Assembly (NCBI GenBank): GCA_041602815.1
Contig: JBFIFO010000034.1
Span: 1 to 27,828, forward strand
From: GCA-020356105 sp041602815
GTDB taxonomy: Bacteria; Pseudomonadota; Alphaproteobacteria; UBA8366; JADFVY01
Direction: 5' to 3'
Length of the DNA stretch: 27,828 nucleotides
The notes below the pieces were generated by a model. That model was not told the origin of the DNA. It worked only from the letters and a program-made list of their open reading frames with translations, and made no database searches. A program made the position numbers and the translations under genes. Shown here one piece after another: positions 8,901 to 15,753 of the stretch. Position 1 is the first letter of the stretch, and every line of letters begins with the position of its first letter.

Positions 8901-11900
8901 GCAGGGCGCGACAGCGGATCCTGTTGGAAACGACCTCGGGAGAAACAGGATGGGAACTCGCACTCGAAAGCGACGAACTCGATCTCGCGCCAGGTGATTC
9001 GCGCATGCTGTCCGGTGTTCTGCAGGCCTTGCCGGACCGCCCGGCCGGACAGCCGATACCCGTCTTCGTCAGGGCGCAAGATGAGTCTGGCGCCGGCACG
9101 ACTACGGCGCTTTCGGTGGAGGCCGCGTGCGACGTACCCGCGGTCCAGCCGCGGCGATACGAAGCTCTGCCGCAATCCCTGCGCGGAGGACTCAACCTTG
9201 CTTGGCTGGCGCTGGGCGGGGAGGCCGTGGCGGAGAACGACTCGGCCCGCCGGCGCTTTGCGGAGCTGTTCGACGGCATGACCACCCTCAACGGCCGTTA
9301 CGACATTTCCGGCAGCAAGATGCCGTTCGACTTGACGGTGCGGGTCGGCGGGGCAGAGCCGGCTGAGATCGCCGGTGTCACGCTGTTTCCCCGCGCAGCG
9401 GGTCGGGATCAGAATAACCTCGGCCCCTTCGAGATTTTGGCATCAGCCGACGGTCAGGCGTTTTCGCCTGTGTTCGCGGGACATCTGGGTCGCAGCGAGG
9501 TTGAGCACGTCTTCGCGTTCGAGTCGCCCGTGCGGGCAACGCACGTTCGTTTGCGCCTGGACCGGGCGGTGCAACTCAACAGGAACGGCAGTGCAGGCCT
9601 TGGAGAATGGAAGGTGATCGCGGTCCCTGGATCGCAGCCATTTGGCAGTCGGGAATTCAACATTGCCAGCCCTGCGCTAGGCGGCCATATCGCTTGGGCG
9701 TCCTGGGAGGCCGGATATTCAAGCCGCGTTGCGATGCTGACGGACGAAAGCGACGTGCAGAAGATCCGGGCCCAGCCGTTGCAGCCGATCGAATGGGTCG
9801 TCGGATTCCATCACGGGCGCGCTGCACGGATTACGCGATTATCGTGGCGCGATACCGCCAAAGTCTCCAAGCGCGACCGGCGATTCGAATCGATCAAGGT
9901 TTCCGTCAGTACAGGAGGGCCGACTGGACCGTGGCGTCCACTCGCGGACTGGACACTGGAACGTGACGGTAATGGCAAGTCTGAACTCGTCCTGCCGAAA
10001 CCCGTGTGGGCCCGTTTCGTGCGTTTCGCGGCACCGGGCAGCGACCAGAGAGCCGATTGGCTGATACCGGAGACCCTGGAAATATTCGAGCAGCCGGAAG
10101 ACGACGGTTATCTCTCGGTTTTGGGCGAATGGGGCCACTATGCTCGCGATGCGGCCTTTGAACGATCGATCGCCACCACCACTTCGGGTCTCAAGGACGA
10201 CGGCGGTCCGGGACCGGACTCGGCGACGCTGTTGGCGGTCGGCGCCGCGCTGGGCGGCCGGGTCCAAGTCGGCGTGGATGAGGACTGGTTCCGGGTCGAC
10301 GTACCGGACGGCATGAGGCGCCTCGAATTCGCGTTCGATGGTGCGGGCGCCGCACGTCTGATCCCGACCCTGCAAAATTCCGCTGGCGAAACCGTGGCAC
10401 TCGTCGAGGCCGACGAGCTCGAAGGTGTGCGTCTCTTCCATGCCGAGGTCGCACAGGGTGAGAGCTATCTCCTGCGGGTGCGGGAAGCCACCCGGTCGAT
10501 CATGATTGCCTGGGACAACAGCGGCAGCGTCAGCGCCTATCACGAAACGATGTACCGCGCCATCGCCCGTTTCGTGGACGATATCCGCCCCGGTCTCGAG
10601 GTGGTGAACCTGCTGCCGTTCCGCGATCGCGATCCGGTACCTCTGCTGGAGAACTGGACCGACGATCCAATAGCGCTCAAAGGCGCGATTGGGGCGTACG
10701 ATCGAAAGGACGGCTCCAGCGAATCGGAGAAGACATTGGTTGGTGCCATGAAGGCGCTGGCCGAGCGTCAGGGCAATCGCGGCATCGTCTTCCTGACCGA
10801 CGCCAACTCCGGCGGCGACAGGATCGCCGCCAGCATGTGGCAGCTGTTTCACGAGGTGCAACCGCGTGTGTTCGCGATGGAGTTGCAGCTCCAAGCCAGG
10901 GGTGTTGAACACTTCCAGGACCTGATGCAGGACTGGGCGGCGGTCAATGGCGGCCATTATGCCGTGTTTCGCAACCAGGCCGATCTCGATGTTGCCTTCG
11001 ATCGCGCCGCCTGCCATATGCGGCGCCCCGCCGACTATCGCGTCGCCCTGCGGGAAGGCCCCGGACCGGGGACCCTGCGTGTCGCCTGGGCGGAGGGCAA
11101 GGCCATGGCCGGTGCGACGATCGAGCTCATCGTCGATGCGTCGGGCTCGATGCGATCGCGCAAGAACAAGGTGGACGGCAAGTTGAAGATCGACGTGGCC
11201 AAGGACGTGATGAGCGAAATCATCGGACTGCTGCCGGACGATTCACAGGTGGGACTGCGCGTCTATGGGCACCGCAAACGGGAAGGCACCAAAGGCGACT
11301 GCGAGGATTCGCAACTCGTCGTGCGGATCGGCGATCTGGACCGCAAGAAGTTGCTTGCGGCGGTACAGAAGATCAAAGCGCTCGGCACCACGCCGATCGC
11401 CTACTCGCTGCAGCAGGCCGGCAAGGATCTGGCTCGAGTCGAGGGACCGAAACTCATCGTCCTGGTCACCGACGGCAAGGAGGAGTGCAAGGCGGACCCC
11501 GCGACTGTGGTGACGGAATTGCGGGAGCAGGGAATCGACGTCCAGCTCGATATCGTCGGCTTCGCGCTCGCCGAAGAGAAGGTCAAGCAGGACATGCAGC
11601 GCGCGGCCGAAGCCGGCGGCGGGCGGTTCTTCGATGCCCAAGACCGCGCCGCGTTGGCCAATGCGATCCGCAAGACTCTGGCAATGCCGTTCGAGGTGCT
11701 CGACAGCCGCAGTCGGCAGACTGCCATCGGCCTGACCGACCAAGAGGCGATGAGCCTCTACCAGGGCGATTATTCGGTTATCGTCCGTACCGCCCGCGGG
11801 GACGTGACCGTCCGCGACGTGCCGGTCAAGGAAGGGCAGGCGACACTGGTGCTGCTGGCGCGCGACGACAACGGAATGACGGTCTCGATCGACGGACCCC

Positions 11901-11914
11901 GGCCGGCGAAATAA
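5981..11914 (+). CDS. Giant exported vWA protein with Ig-like, PPC-like and discoidin-like domains
   Basis: 1977 aa with a Sec signal peptide (cleavage after ALA, residue 24). Domains in order: three similar beta-sandwich units at about 75-240, 265-377 and 395-505, resembling Ig-like/DUF4352 folds; a Pro/Ala-rich linker at about 515-575; three PPC-like domains opening with EPN motifs at about 584, 700 and 819; two discoidin (F5/8 type C)-like domains at about 1080-1212 and 1225-1370; a fourth PPC-like unit at about 1405-1505; vWA-1 with the MIDAS motif DNSGS at 1512-1516; vWA-2 with DASGS at 1719-1723 and TDG at 1830-1832; and a small C-terminal beta domain. There is no transmembrane anchor or sorting signal at the C-terminus. 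The composition points to metal-dependent adhesion or assembly at the cell surface. It is the last gene of the module. Confidence 0.88.
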   Translation: MKLSKFRVIAVLCMAATFAAAALAQPDDPTWRDPYLTGDTALYPEPEPLETVPRTDDLRPDPSFAAIPVDTPPLAVGKNNAVRIALMKVVRGPVLAGTPAPDGMEAVILVTRWTNIRPRELVEKSKLEGKADRTYGAGGMFSGTGGGGAGGVETVEMDVPFNVPKVGQHAFLVAGGVATDMRVESVGLPNGIAAHEPLAIARFGESREVRLGYFVPSGSAHLVFRFFDYSNGHITLAVAGDQAQAMVPPDLAGKPDGTLAEVELAVDGLTFGDRYLDQAAPQGWRFARVAVLGRGVVETGRMGAIAIIDPTRSVWLAGDGGFVSWGLPPEDGGRSTSFTPEFFQRRVFAFLVPVDAGRFRLGVRGRGGAVSIAVTAEEPVPLQVGAVTHADGEVGEIAVLGLRWELEHLVADLGFLPRTGTQGIELNLARQFLLVDPTGTEISPDMQATRQLTRRPPEPTVIPPGTPTRFELAFGVPANLEPSILRYRGFGGEARLDLSGVAIAGTRGVATADGTTAFPEFAVAAAPLSAEAEPDRPARQASAASPSAVSAVPASRFGPPDTPPQLMPVALPDFDQTMAVAEVEPNNKLEEATALGKGSAATGTMSGKDEDWFLLQAEGEPQLWTFEASGPGARVLGLYRAGNARLVERSLVPEEASVRIDNVLLLPGPYWLKLRPTEAGGAYSVRAVALGRPDRYAEFEPNDKEDMAHILRFGEPRRGLIDHKDDRDLYRFSLNLPTHLVVSVTPPNGKHLHIGIESEGWRVSAKRAPESAQTVRYQALLEAGDYQVKLHADGGWRSDVPYEIRLDRLDPFALPADLEPNDREYEAQPIGHRRRFSGRVGAFGGADYYRLPPVAGKTALTVTLESDADIRPGLYSQDDDNIRSAPLEEDKKQRSDGLGVFHGSLEPGRQGLLYVRGTGDYRITLDYDPPLADGTVQSTDAVIDLALSSPTRAFNAYGKDTQEAPVTVSVGNRGRARQRILLETTSGETGWELALESDELDLAPGDSRMLSGVLQALPDRPAGQPIPVFVRAQDESGAGTTTALSVEAACDVPAVQPRRYEALPQSLRGGLNLAWLALGGEAVAENDSARRRFAELFDGMTTLNGRYDISGSKMPFDLTVRVGGAEPAEIAGVTLFPRAAGRDQNNLGPFEILASADGQAFSPVFAGHLGRSEVEHVFAFESPVRATHVRLRLDRAVQLNRNGSAGLGEWKVIAVPGSQPFGSREFNIASPALGGHIAWASWEAGYSSRVAMLTDESDVQKIRAQPLQPIEWVVGFHHGRAARITRLSWRDTAKVSKRDRRFESIKVSVSTGGPTGPWRPLADWTLERDGNGKSELVLPKPVWARFVRFAAPGSDQRADWLIPETLEIFEQPEDDGYLSVLGEWGHYARDAAFERSIATTTSGLKDDGGPGPDSATLLAVGAALGGRVQVGVDEDWFRVDVPDGMRRLEFAFDGAGAARLIPTLQNSAGETVALVEADELEGVRLFHAEVAQGESYLLRVREATRSIMIAWDNSGSVSAYHETMYRAIARFVDDIRPGLEVVNLLPFRDRDPVPLLENWTDDPIALKGAIGAYDRKDGSSESEKTLVGAMKALAERQGNRGIVFLTDANSGGDRIAASMWQLFHEVQPRVFAMELQLQARGVEHFQDLMQDWAAVNGGHYAVFRNQADLDVAFDRAACHMRRPADYRVALREGPGPGTLRVAWAEGKAMAGATIELIVDASGSMRSRKNKVDGKLKIDVAKDVMSEIIGLLPDDSQVGLRVYGHRKREGTKGDCEDSQLVVRIGDLDRKKLLAAVQKIKALGTTPIAYSLQQAGKDLARVEGPKLIVLVTDGKEECKADPATVVTELREQGIDVQLDIVGFALAEEKVKQDMQRAAEAGGGRFFDAQDRAALANAIRKTLAMPFEVLDSRSRQTAIGLTDQEAMSLYQGDYSVIVRTARGDVTVRDVPVKEGQATLVLLARDDNGMTVSIDGPRPAK

Positions 11915-11940
11915 GAACCGATATCGGGGCCGCCGGGTGG

Positions 11941-12306
11941 TCAGCGGATCATGTAGACCTTGCGCACTGCCTCGTGCACCCGGCAGGTTCCGCGCCAGCC
12001 GGCGGGAAAGAACGCCGCGGTGTCGGGTTCGATCTCGATGACCTCACCCGATTCGTGGGTGTAGGTCGCACGGCCCGCCAGGAAATGGCAGAACTCGTCC
12101 CGCGTCACATGGCAGTTCCAGTACCCCGGCGTGCACACCCAGAGTCCGCATTCGTTCTCGCCGTCCGGGTCCTTGTGGATCAGCACGCCGGATGTCAGCG
12201 ACCGCCCCTCGATCATCGTCAGCACCGGGCCCCAGTCGGTTAGCTCTCCAGCAAAGGCACGGGCGCCGGCAAGACGTGGCACCGAGGTCGCCGGTTTCGC
12301 GGCCAT
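11941..12306 (-). CDS. Cupin domain protein (cupin_3/DUF861 type)
   Basis: A 121-aa single-domain cupin. The sequence fits the DUF861/EutQ-like pattern: WVCTPGYW at 56-63, RDEFCHFLAG at 69-78 with E71 and H74, a turn near SGEV, FPAGWRGT at 100-107, and a terminal VRKVYMIR. Members of this family are small cytoplasmic beta-barrels, sometimes metal-binding. Some relate to ureidoglycine aminohydrolase, but many have no known role. The start is 6 bp after the glycosyltransferase stop, so the two are almost certainly co-expressed. It may bind or modify the substrate or product of that enzyme. The gene is convergent with the giant vWA gene, 26 bp apart. Confidence 0.85.
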   Translation of the reverse strand: MAAKPATSVPRLAGARAFAGELTDWGPVLTMIEGRSLTSGVLIHKDPDGENECGLWVCTPGYWNCHVTRDEFCHFLAGRATYTHESGEVIEIEPDTAAFFPAGWRGTCRVHEAVRKVYMIR

Positions 12307-12312
12307 CGCCAG

Positions 12313-13596
12313 TCAACCCTTGACCAGCCGGTCGAGCAATCCGGCAGCCTTGGTCGGACCGTGGTGCGCCTGCATGTGGTTCGAGGTGGCGGCCAGCCGC
12401 TCCTGCAGCGCCCGGTCGGTCACCAGGGTCGCAAGATTGCGAGCCAGCTCTCCATTGGTCCAGTCACTGCGGTGCATTTTGAGCCCGTGGCCGGTCTCCT
12501 GGACGCGGGTGGCGTTGTCGTGCCCGTCCCAGACATAGGGCATGATGATCGCCGGCTTGCCGAAATACAGGCACTCGGTGAAGCTGTTGTTGCCGCCATG
12601 GTGGATCACCGCATCGACCTGCGGGATCACCGAAGGTTGCGGGTACCAGCTGTGGATCTGCACGTTCGGTGGCACCTCGTCATACGCATCCATATAGTCG
12701 CCGACGTTGAACAGGGCCCGGTAGGGCAGGCCCGCGATCGCCGTCATCAGTCGCTTCAGGAGCGCGGTGTCGCCGGAACCGAGGCTGCCGAAGCTGACAT
12801 AGAGCAGCGGGCCGTCGGTGTTGGCCTTGAATTCGGGGATCTCGTAGGCCTCATCCTGGCGCACGCAGCCCTCTAGATACTGGAAGCGCGCGGGATCGAG
12901 CTTATTGCGGCGGTTGAACTTCACCGGTTCGGGGTAGAGCAGCAAGTTGAGATTCGGTGAGGCCTCGAAGAACTCGCCGAGCGGATAGGGGGCTTCGCCG
13001 CATTCGGCGAGAAAGGCATTGAAGCGGTCGTGGATGAGTTTGATTACCTCATTGAACCGGCTCGTGTATTTTTCGAAGCAGGCCTTGTCGTTCTCGCCGC
13101 AGCCGGAGAGATGCGGCGGGATGTCCGGATCCGGAATCTCGTTCTCGCTGCACGAGATGATCCGCACCCAGGGCTTTCCGTATTGCTTGATGGCGGGGAA
13201 CAGGACCACGTTGTCGACGCAGACGATGTCGGGCTGCACCCCGTCCAGCACGCCCGGCAGGTCCTTCTGCGCCCACACGGCGGTTTCCACGATCGCCTCC
13301 CAGCACTCCTTCACGTAGTTGCCGATCTGCTCGTATGGGCTCTTGCTGAAGTTGGGGATATGGCCATTGATGAAGTCGGACCAGTATTTCGCCATCGCCT
13401 CCGGCTCCATCGGCTCCGACATGTTTACGAGGTGCTCCTCAAAACCGTACCCGGCGTAGACGCCCGCCATCCCCGGATCGGTCAGGAATACCGCTTTGTG
13501 CCCAAGCTTTTCGCAGGCCTGCGCGATGCCGACCGAATTCAGGGCTGGCCCGAACGCCGCCTCGGGGAAGAACGCGATGACTCCGCTGTCGCTCAT
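12313..13596 (-). CDS. UGT-like glycosyltransferase (GT1/MGT type)
   Basis: 427 aa, GT-B fold, no signal peptide, so probably cytoplasmic. The C-terminal half carries the nucleotide-sugar binding signature: WYPQ at 317-320, IHHGGNNSFTE at 331-341, GKPAIIMP at 346-353, then a D-x-x-DNA segment in place of the usual DQ-x-x-NA. Enzymes of this family transfer sugars to small hydrophobic acceptors such as macrolides, sterols, carotenoids or flavonoids. In the N-terminal half the usual P-x-x-GH-x-x-P segment reads PEAAFGP at 11-17, so the common catalytic His is absent. AGAAGAGG precedes the ATG. It sits between a GntR regulator (109 bp upstream) and the cupin gene (6 bp downstream). Donor and acceptor are unknown. 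Confidence 0.87.
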   Translation of the reverse strand: MSDSGVIAFFPEAAFGPALNSVGIAQACEKLGHKAVFLTDPGMAGVYAGYGFEEHLVNMSEPMEPEAMAKYWSDFINGHIPNFSKSPYEQIGNYVKECWEAIVETAVWAQKDLPGVLDGVQPDIVCVDNVVLFPAIKQYGKPWVRIISCSENEIPDPDIPPHLSGCGENDKACFEKYTSRFNEVIKLIHDRFNAFLAECGEAPYPLGEFFEASPNLNLLLYPEPVKFNRRNKLDPARFQYLEGCVRQDEAYEIPEFKANTDGPLLYVSFGSLGSGDTALLKRLMTAIAGLPYRALFNVGDYMDAYDEVPPNVQIHSWYPQPSVIPQVDAVIHHGGNNSFTECLYFGKPAIIMPYVWDGHDNATRVQETGHGLKMHRSDWTNGELARNLATLVTDRALQERLAATSNHMQAHHGPTKAAGLLDRLVKG

Positions 13597-13705
13597 GTGA
13601 TGCCTCTTCTCTTCTTGTTATCCGTGCCGCGATTGCCGGGGGGATTCATCTGTACCGGCCGGTCAGCGGCGGGCGCCGACTTTCGCAACCTGTCCAATGT
13701 TAGCG

Positions 13706-14725
13706 TCACTTCTTGTCTGCGAAGCTCGGGACGAGGTCGCGCGATATCCGGATGTGCAATCGGATGAGTTCGGCCGCGCGCTCGCGATTACCTGCTTCCA
13801 GGGCGTCGAGAATGGCCAGATGTTCCCGGCAGGACTGGGCCATCCGCTCGCGGTCGGCGCGGAAATGAAACTCGGTCATGCGCCGCAGCCGCGACTGTTG
13901 CTGGATGGCCTGCAAGATGAACCGGTTCTGTGAGCAACGCCCGATGGTCTCGTGGAACTCCACATCGATTTCGACAAGGCGCTGGAACGGGTCCGTACGG
14001 ACAGCGCCTGCCAGCAGGGATTCGTGATCCTTGCGGATTTCCGCGAATTTCGCGGGGTCGGGACGGAAGCCGGGATCGAGGATCGCCGCCGGTTCGATCT
14101 GCATGCGGAACCGGTAACTCTCCTCGTAAACCTCGGGGTTGTTGAGCGATGGCAAGAAACTCCATCCCCTTCCCGCGTCCCGTTCGACGAGCCCTTCCTC
14201 GGCGAGGCGCGACAACACGCGCCCGATCATCGACCGGCTGACGCCGTAACGCCGTCCCAGCTCGGTCACGTTGATGTTCATGCCGATGCGATCGACAAAC
14301 CGGTCGCGCGTGATCTTAAGATAGAGTTGCTCTTCTTCCGTGGGCGGGATTTTACGGAGCGAATCGTTGAGGCCGCTGGTCGGCAACGCAAGAAAACAGC
14401 CCTGATTCGGGACCGCAGTCACGATCCCGAGCTCCGTCAGCAAACGCAACGCGGCGCGCACCGGCGATCGGGAGACATTGAGCTGCTCGGCCAGCCATTG
14501 CTCCTTCAGCTGCCAGCCGGCGGGACGGTCGGCCTCGCGCACGAGCTCGAGAATGCGCCGAGCCAGATCGGCATGGAACCGGCTCGTCCGCGGTTGCGGA
14601 CGGCCACCAGATGATGCCTGTTCCGTCGTTGTCGCCAATTCCGTTGTCCCGCTCTCATATGAAATTACGCAGCAGGTTGCCACAACCCGCGGCAAACGGG
14701 AACACATGGCAGACGACGAGAGCAC
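13706..14725 (-). CDS. GntR-family regulator with FCD domain and an extra HTH
   Basis: Up to 339 aa from a GTG at 14725. An N-terminal winged helix of GntR type spans about residues 50-112 (WLAEQLNVSRSPVRAALRLL). A second HTH-like segment follows at about 150-192 (VTELGRRYGVSRSMIGRVL). A C-terminal FCD ligand-binding domain, about 200-330, carries the putative metal ligands D254, H258, H302 and H324. FCD regulators usually sense small carboxylates and control adjacent catabolic genes; here the nearest targets are the glycosyltransferase and cupin genes downstream. The first 40 residues look unlike protein, so the true start may be the ATG at 14707 or a later GTG/TTG near 14638-14690. The second HTH is longer than the usual FCD architecture. 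Confidence 0.82.
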   Translation of the reverse strand: MLSSSAMCSRLPRVVATCCVISYESGTTELATTTEQASSGGRPQPRTSRFHADLARRILELVREADRPAGWQLKEQWLAEQLNVSRSPVRAALRLLTELGIVTAVPNQGCFLALPTSGLNDSLRKIPPTEEEQLYLKITRDRFVDRIGMNINVTELGRRYGVSRSMIGRVLSRLAEEGLVERDAGRGWSFLPSLNNPEVYEESYRFRMQIEPAAILDPGFRPDPAKFAEIRKDHESLLAGAVRTDPFQRLVEIDVEFHETIGRCSQNRFILQAIQQQSRLRRMTEFHFRADRERMAQSCREHLAILDALEAGNRERAAELIRLHIRISRDLVPSFADKK

Positions 14726-14730
14726 GAATG

Positions 14731-14749
14731 ACGGCGGTAACGCCGCCGT
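14731..14749 (-). terminator. GC-rich hairpin after the response regulator gene
   Basis: ACGGCGG (14731-14737) and CCGCCGT (14743-14749) pair perfectly around a 5-base loop. On the minus strand the stem begins at the stop codon of the response regulator gene and lies before the GntR gene. There is no U-tract, so it may attenuate or stabilise the transcript rather than terminate it fully. Confidence 0.35.
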
Positions 14750-15429
14750 TATTCGCAGGTTTCGCGGTCAGGCAGGACGAGACTGGAGGGCACGAGACCC
14801 TTGCGCAGCCCGGTCACGACGGCATGGGTCCGGTTGTTGACGCCGAGCCGCTGCAGAATGCTCTTGACGTGCACCTTTACCGTGCCTTCCAGCATGCCGA
14901 GCTCGGATGCGATGTCCTTGTTCTGCATGCCCTGAGCCATCAGCAGCAGAATTTCGTGTTGACGCGGCGTAAGAAGACGACTCGGTTGCGGGTCGGCGTG
15001 CCTGCCCCGCCGTTTTGCGCCCGGGTCGGTCAGCATGGCAATGGCGCTCGAAGGGATGAACGTTTCGCCGGATAGGATCAAGGGCAGGGCGTGGCGCAAC
15101 GTGTCCGAACTCGAAGACTTCTCGATATAGCCTTTGGCGCCGGCACGGTAGGCCCGCGCAATATCGGTCGGATCATCCGATTCCGAGATCACGGCCACGG
15201 CAGCTGCCGGCAGCAACTTGACCAGGCGTTCGAGGGTATCGAAGCTGGAGCGCGTTTCCAGCTCCAGGTCGCACAGTACGAGACGGATATCGCGATGCTG
15301 TTTGGCGACATCCGTGGCTGCCGCCGCGGTCGGCGCTTCGAGAACCACGGAGTCGGGGTAAAGCTCTCGAAGGATCATGGCCACGCCCTGACGGAACAGT
15401 GCCTGATCATCGACAATCAGCATTTTCAT
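14749..15429 (-). CDS. NarL/FixJ-type response regulator (orphan)
   Basis: 226 aa. The receiver domain (1-120) keeps the acidic pair D7/D8, the phospho-acceptor D54 (LVLCDLELE), S82 and K104. The loop after D54, usually MPG-like, reads ELETRSSF. The C-terminal LuxR-type HTH at about 150-212 has the pattern LTPRQHEILLLMAQGMQNKDIASELG followed by GTVKVHVKSILQRLGV. When phosphorylated it should dimerise and act on DNA. No histidine kinase gene lies in this window. It is divergent from the ABC export operon, with a 324-bp gap between starts, so that operon is a plausible target. The ATG at 15429 is preceded by a GAGGA-like segment; a second in-frame ATG at 15423 is nearly equivalent. Confidence 0.9.
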   Translation of the reverse strand: MKMLIVDDQALFRQGVAMILRELYPDSVVLEAPTAAAATDVAKQHRDIRLVLCDLELETRSSFDTLERLVKLLPAAAVAVISESDDPTDIARAYRAGAKGYIEKSSSSDTLRHALPLILSGETFIPSSAIAMLTDPGAKRRGRHADPQPSRLLTPRQHEILLLMAQGMQNKDIASELGMLEGTVKVHVKSILQRLGVNNRTHAVVTGLRKGLVPSSLVLPDRETCE

Positions 15430-15583
15430 GAACTTGGCGTCCTCGATGGAGGGGCGAACCGGACCTTGGCATCGAAAAGGCCCATTTCGTCTTTATGGCG
15501 AATCCAGTACCGACAAGCACACCCGGCGGAGACGCCGACGCGTACCATAAAAGGGGTACTCCGATAGCAGTCAATGTTATTTC

Positions 15584-15605
15584 TATACAAAAAAGAGTGT
15601 ATAAT
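15584..15605 (+). promoter_or_regulatory. TATAAT -10 hexamer overlapped by an inverted repeat
   Basis: TATAAT lies at 15600-15605 on the plus strand, about 150 bp upstream of the ATPase start. TATACA at 15584-15589 and TGTATA at 15598-15603 are perfect inverted repeats with an 8-bp spacer; the right arm overlaps the hexamer. No good -35 lies 17 bp upstream (bases there read TTATTT), which would fit a promoter needing an activator or blocked by a repressor. Confidence 0.4.
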
Positions 15606-15678
15606 TGGTATGGTCTAACCCTGCGACATACTGTCTCACCAAGGGTCACCAGCCTGCCCGGCCGGACCGACCCGGAGT

Positions 15679-15716
15679 TTGCGATATCGCAAGGCGGGGA
15701 CGCGGCCTTGCGATAT
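15679..15716. promoter_or_regulatory. Palindromic operator candidate TTGCGATATCGCAA plus extra half-site
   Basis: TTGCGATATCGCAA at 15679-15692 is a perfect 14-bp palindrome. The half-site TTGCGATAT recurs at 15708-15716, 29 bp downstream. The segments 15684-15695 and 15705-15716 are also perfect 12-bp inverted repeats, so a hairpin could form in RNA. The element lies 40-75 bp before the ATPase ATG. Such symmetry is typical of sites for small dimeric repressors (TetR, MarR or PadR classes), though none of these is encoded in the window. Confidence 0.5.
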
Positions 15717-15753
15717 AAACGACAACGGCGGACACGCGACGACGGATCACGTC

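Larger units (their letters stand above)
15430..15753. promoter_or_regulatory. Divergent control region between regulator and ABC export operon
   Basis: This 324-bp gap separates the response regulator from the ABC ATPase gene. It holds a short AT-rich block at about 15570-15610 with a TATAAT hexamer, an inverted repeat overlapping that hexamer, and a second palindromic element at 15679-15716. An open frame continues upstream of the ATPase start to a TTG at 15679, but that part does not look like protein and overlaps the palindrome, so I treat it as non-coding. Confidence 0.5.

Noticed and set aside
9839..11017. Antisense open frame of 392 codons inside the giant gene
   Set aside because: No signal peptide, motif or ribosome binding site; the plus strand carries continuous vWA and beta domains across it.
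11918..11927. Palindrome CCGATATCGG between the convergent vWA and cupin genes
   Set aside because: Only 10 bp, no loop for an RNA hairpin and no U-tract; too short to call a terminator or operator.
15679..15753. Upstream extension of the ABC ATPase from a TTG codon
   Set aside because: The 25 extra residues do not resemble the family N-terminus and the DNA is a palindromic control element; ATG 15754 is preferred.
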